Origin: Paenibacillus sediminis
GTDB lineage: Bacteria; Bacillota; Bacilli; Paenibacillales; Paenibacillaceae
Direction of reading: 5' to 3'
Assembly (NCBI RefSeq): GCF_017873765.1
Contig: NZ_JAGGKP010000002.1
Coordinates: 248,001-312,000, forward strand
Length of the DNA: 64,000 nt
Shown here in pieces: positions 61,730 to 64,000 of this stretch. Below the pieces are notes generated by a model that saw only the letters and a program-made list of their open reading frames with translations, did no database searches and was not told the origin of the DNA. Position numbers and translations under genes: made by a program. The first letter of the stretch is position 1. Each line of letters begins with the position of its first letter.

Positions 61730-63241
61730 ATGCGCAAACGTTCTGCCATTATTAGTTTCATTTGTGTTGTCATCGCGGCTATTGCTATAGGAGCATTTTG
61801 GGGGATATCAACTCAAGGCATCCCTCAACGAACGCAGCCTGCAAGCCTTCAAGGCGTATCTACTTCATATGGCTTTTCCCTGCAGCTGGAACCTGATCGC
61901 CGCACCGTAAAAGGAACGATGGACGTTCTTGCTCAGAACACAAGCAAAGATACGCTGGATGCCATTTATTTTCACCTGTATCCCAACACGTTCCGCGACA
62001 GCAAGAAGCTATCAGGGGTGAACTGGACATATGTCCTTGGGGATTACAAAGAGGATGGCTGGATTGATATTTCTAATGTCAAGAAAGAAGAAGCAAACGC
62101 TTCGTATCACGTGAACGACTCAATCTTGAAGATCGACGCCCCGAACTGGAAACCAGGAGATACGGTGCATGTGTCGCTTGATTTTAACCTTCATATTCCT
62201 GTCAATAGTTCAAGGCTGTCGCTGGACGAACATATCGTATATTTAGGGAATTTCCTTCCGATTCGTGCAGTGTATGATCAAAATGGATGGAACCTAGACC
62301 CTTATTATCCGATGGGCGATCCTTTCTACAGCGAAACATCAGATTATAAGTTGCACGTGTCCATTCCAAAAGACTTGCAGCTTGCCACTTCAGGTACGGA
62401 TGGCGAACAGGCAGGAACAGTGAAGGGAAAATTTCGGTCCTTTGACGTAGAAGCGAAAAAGGTTCGCGATTTCGCCATGGTCGTAATGGACTCTGAGTAC
62501 GAACATAAGACGGATAAAGTCGGAGATGTGACCGTTCGCTCCTGGTATCGGAAGACGGATAATCAGTTTGCGGCAACATCCCTGCATATCACAGCGGTAC
62601 AGTCGGTGGACTTCTATTCGAAATTGTGGGGTAAATATCCTTATCCAGAATACGATGTCATTCGAACAAGCGGATTCTTCGGCGGAATGGAGTACCCGGG
62701 GCTTGTATACATTCAAGGAAATGTGTACGGTAACGCAAATGACCCTATAGGTGCTTTAGATGTCGCACACGAAACGGGGCATCAATGGTGGTACAGTCTT
62801 GTTGGAAATAATGAAGTTACAGAGCCGTGGATAGATGAAAGCTTGACCCAATATGCAACGCTGCGGTATCTTCGGTCCTACAATTCCTCGTTCTATGATG
62901 AATATCTTGCTCGAATCCGCCAAGGCGAAATTATAGCCAAAACGTTCGAGAAGGACGGAGTTGGTGTCGGCTCTTCCGTCGATCAGTTCCCGAACTGGAG
63001 CTCATATGCAAAGCTTGTCTACAATAAAGGCGCTGATATGTTCGTAAGGCTCGGTGAAGCTGTAGGCGACGATAAAATGGATGCTGCGCTCAAGAAATAT
63101 TTCGAGACATTCGAGTATAAGAACGCTACCAGCTCTGATCTCATCAATGCGTTCGCTGCGGAGCTCGGACCAGAGGTCAAGTCTTATTTTCAATCTTGGT
63201 TAAACGGCGGAACAGCGGAATTTAAGGGTGCGGTGAAATAA
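61730..63241 (+). CDS. M1-family metallopeptidase, membrane-anchored
   Basis: A 503-residue zinc aminopeptidase-type protein. An N-terminal helix (AIISFICVVIAAIAIGAFWG) anchors or exports it. The domain order is beta-sandwich, then the catalytic domain with the exopeptidase-like motif GGMEYPGLVY, the zinc site HETGHQWW and the third ligand Glu in NEVTEPWIDESLTQYA. This bacterial M1 group is shorter than PepN and lacks its large C-terminal domain. GAGGAG precedes the ATG. It follows a peptide transporter, which may hint at peptide scavenging. Confidence 0.92.
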   Translation: MRKRSAIISFICVVIAAIAIGAFWGISTQGIPQRTQPASLQGVSTSYGFSLQLEPDRRTVKGTMDVLAQNTSKDTLDAIYFHLYPNTFRDSKKLSGVNWTYVLGDYKEDGWIDISNVKKEEANASYHVNDSILKIDAPNWKPGDTVHVSLDFNLHIPVNSSRLSLDEHIVYLGNFLPIRAVYDQNGWNLDPYYPMGDPFYSETSDYKLHVSIPKDLQLATSGTDGEQAGTVKGKFRSFDVEAKKVRDFAMVVMDSEYEHKTDKVGDVTVRSWYRKTDNQFAATSLHITAVQSVDFYSKLWGKYPYPEYDVIRTSGFFGGMEYPGLVYIQGNVYGNANDPIGALDVAHETGHQWWYSLVGNNEVTEPWIDESLTQYATLRYLRSYNSSFYDEYLARIRQGEIIAKTFEKDGVGVGSSVDQFPNWSSYAKLVYNKGADMFVRLGEAVGDDKMDAALKKYFETFEYKNATSSDLINAFAAELGPEVKSYFQSWLNGGTAEFKGAVK

Positions 63242-63340
63242 CCAATTTTACCTCACTATGCACGAAAATGAGCCCCTCTCTTCTTCGGTTCCGAATGCTA
63301 AATATCATTTGATTACTTTTCTAATAGGGAGAGTTAGAGC

Positions 63341-64000
63341 ATGAAATATGACGTGATTGTCGTTGGTGCAGGACTTGCAGGGTTAGTAGCAACAACAGAA
63401 CTCGCAGATGCAGGGAAGAAAGTGCTCCTGATAGATCAAGAACCAGAAGCTTCATTAGGCGGTCAAGCATGGTGGTCGTTTGGCGGGTTATTTCTTGTCA
63501 ATTCGCCCGAGCAGCGAAGAATGGGGATCAAGGATTCCCTTGAGCTTGCGTGGCAGGACTGGTTAGGATCAGCAGGGTTTGACAGGCAGGAAGATGAGGA
63601 CTATTGGGGCAGAAAATGGGCTGAAGCCTATGTCAACTTCGCTGCTGGCGAGAAACGTGAATGGCTGTATTCCTTAGGTATACGCTTCTTCCCAGTGGTC
63701 GGCTGGGCGGAGCGCGGCGGTTATCTTGCTGAAGGACACGGCAATTCCGTTCCTCGGTTTCACATCGTATGGGGAACAGGCCCCGGAATCGTCAAACCGT
63801 TCGAAACCAAAATGCGTAAAGCGATAGAAAATAGTCTTGTCGACTATCGTCCGCGTCATCGTGTGAACGAATTAATTATGGACAATAACGCGGTCATTGG
63901 GGTAAGAGGCGAAGTGCTCATTCCTAGCAGCGCCGCCCGAGGTGAGGCAAGCAGCCGAGATGTTATAGGAGACTTTGAGTTCCATGCACAGGCCGTAGTG
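63341..64000 (+). CDS. FAD-binding dehydrogenase (FAD_binding_2 / KstD-like), N-terminal part
   Basis: The gene runs off the window. The first 220 residues start MKYDVIVVGAGLAGLVATTE, the dinucleotide-binding Rossmann motif GxGxxG followed by LIDQEPEASLGGQAWWSFGG, typical of the fumarate reductase/ketosteroid-dehydrogenase flavoprotein family. LAEGHGNSVPRFHIVWGTGP and VIGVRGEVL are also usual for it. AGGGAGAG precedes the ATG. The catalytic C-terminal half is not visible, so the substrate cannot be judged. Confidence 0.9.
   Translation, partial: MKYDVIVVGAGLAGLVATTELADAGKKVLLIDQEPEASLGGQAWWSFGGLFLVNSPEQRRMGIKDSLELAWQDWLGSAGFDRQEDEDYWGRKWAEAYVNFAAGEKREWLYSLGIRFFPVVGWAERGGYLAEGHGNSVPRFHIVWGTGPGIVKPFETKMRKAIENSLVDYRPRHRVNELIMDNNAVIGVRGEVLIPSSAARGEASSRDVIGDFEFHAQAVV

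Noticed and set aside
1-64000. tRNA, rRNA, insertion sequence or prophage genes
   Set aside because: I looked for cloverleaf 3' ends, rRNA blocks, transposase motifs and phage structural genes and recognised none; this was by eye only.

Overview
The window reads as the chromosome of a low-to-mid GC, endospore-forming, motile/chemotactic Firmicute. A minor acid-soluble spore protein (SspH), a CotB/CotG/CotH-type spore coat locus with promoters matching sigma-K, Gram-positive style ribosome binding sites (AAGGAGG), a quinol oxidase with the short Q-loop typical of Gram-positives, preQ1-I and TPP riboswitches and an FNR-type box all fit Bacilli. A 43-aa DUF4023-like protein and overall gene content make Paenibacillaceae the best guess. 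The genus is inference; no rRNA, tRNA, insertion sequence, prophage or CRISPR array was seen.

Layout. 1-4.8 kb: cydABDC (cytochrome bd oxidase and its ABC exporter), reading left and running off the window, behind an FNR-type palindrome. 4.9-7.1 kb: a decayed SDR gene, a MATE exporter and a small membrane protein whose ribosome binding site lies in a hairpin. 7.1-11.0 kb: TPP-riboswitch operon thiM-thiD-thiE plus an NCS2 permease. 11.1-12.7 kb: DUF4023 gene, then preQ1 riboswitch-queF-VUT transporter. 12.7-28 kb: mostly single genes and short operons: CE7 esterase, chemoreceptor, CHY zinc finger, YvyF-like protein, ABC exporter with two-component system, tag/methyltransferase/GNAT operon, EamA exporter, sspH, aldo/keto reductases, cupin, an alkyltransferase-like protein, and an autoregulated-looking permease/TetR pair with three tandem palindromes. 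28.1-30.7 kb: bioB remnant, aldo/keto reductase, YxjG-type methyltransferase. 30.8-34.3 kb: OpuC-like osmolyte ABC transporter and a BusR-like GntR-TrkA_C regulator. 34.7-41.1 kb: a seven-gene operon (binding protein, alkaline-phosphatase-superfamily enzyme, two permeases, ATPase, DeoR regulator, PHP phosphoesterase), read here as a probable organophosphate or phosphonate uptake and hydrolysis system. 41.7-43.5 kb: an unknown small protein and formaldehyde dehydrogenase. 43.7-49.4 kb: spore coat locus. 49.5-64 kb: quinone reductase, AGCS symporter, gene remnant, HxlR/MFS/AKR stress-type locus with three operators on a 19-bp period, double-P-loop protein, GPH sugar carrier, GNAT, rlmN, POT peptide transporter, M1 peptidase and a truncated FAD dehydrogenase.

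The most interesting systems are three. The coat locus pairs a CotH kinase, carrying both catalytic aspartates at the B. subtilis positions, with a CotG-like protein that has Ser at every third residue for 31 triplets, two CotB-like proteins and an unexpected ArsB-type transporter in the cotB operon. The organophosphate-type operon is preceded by an array of TTTGTTT/AAACAAA heptads. The OpuC/BusR pair looks controlled by c-di-AMP at both the transporter and the promoter. No search or folding program was run; family names come from recognising motifs and overall sequence.
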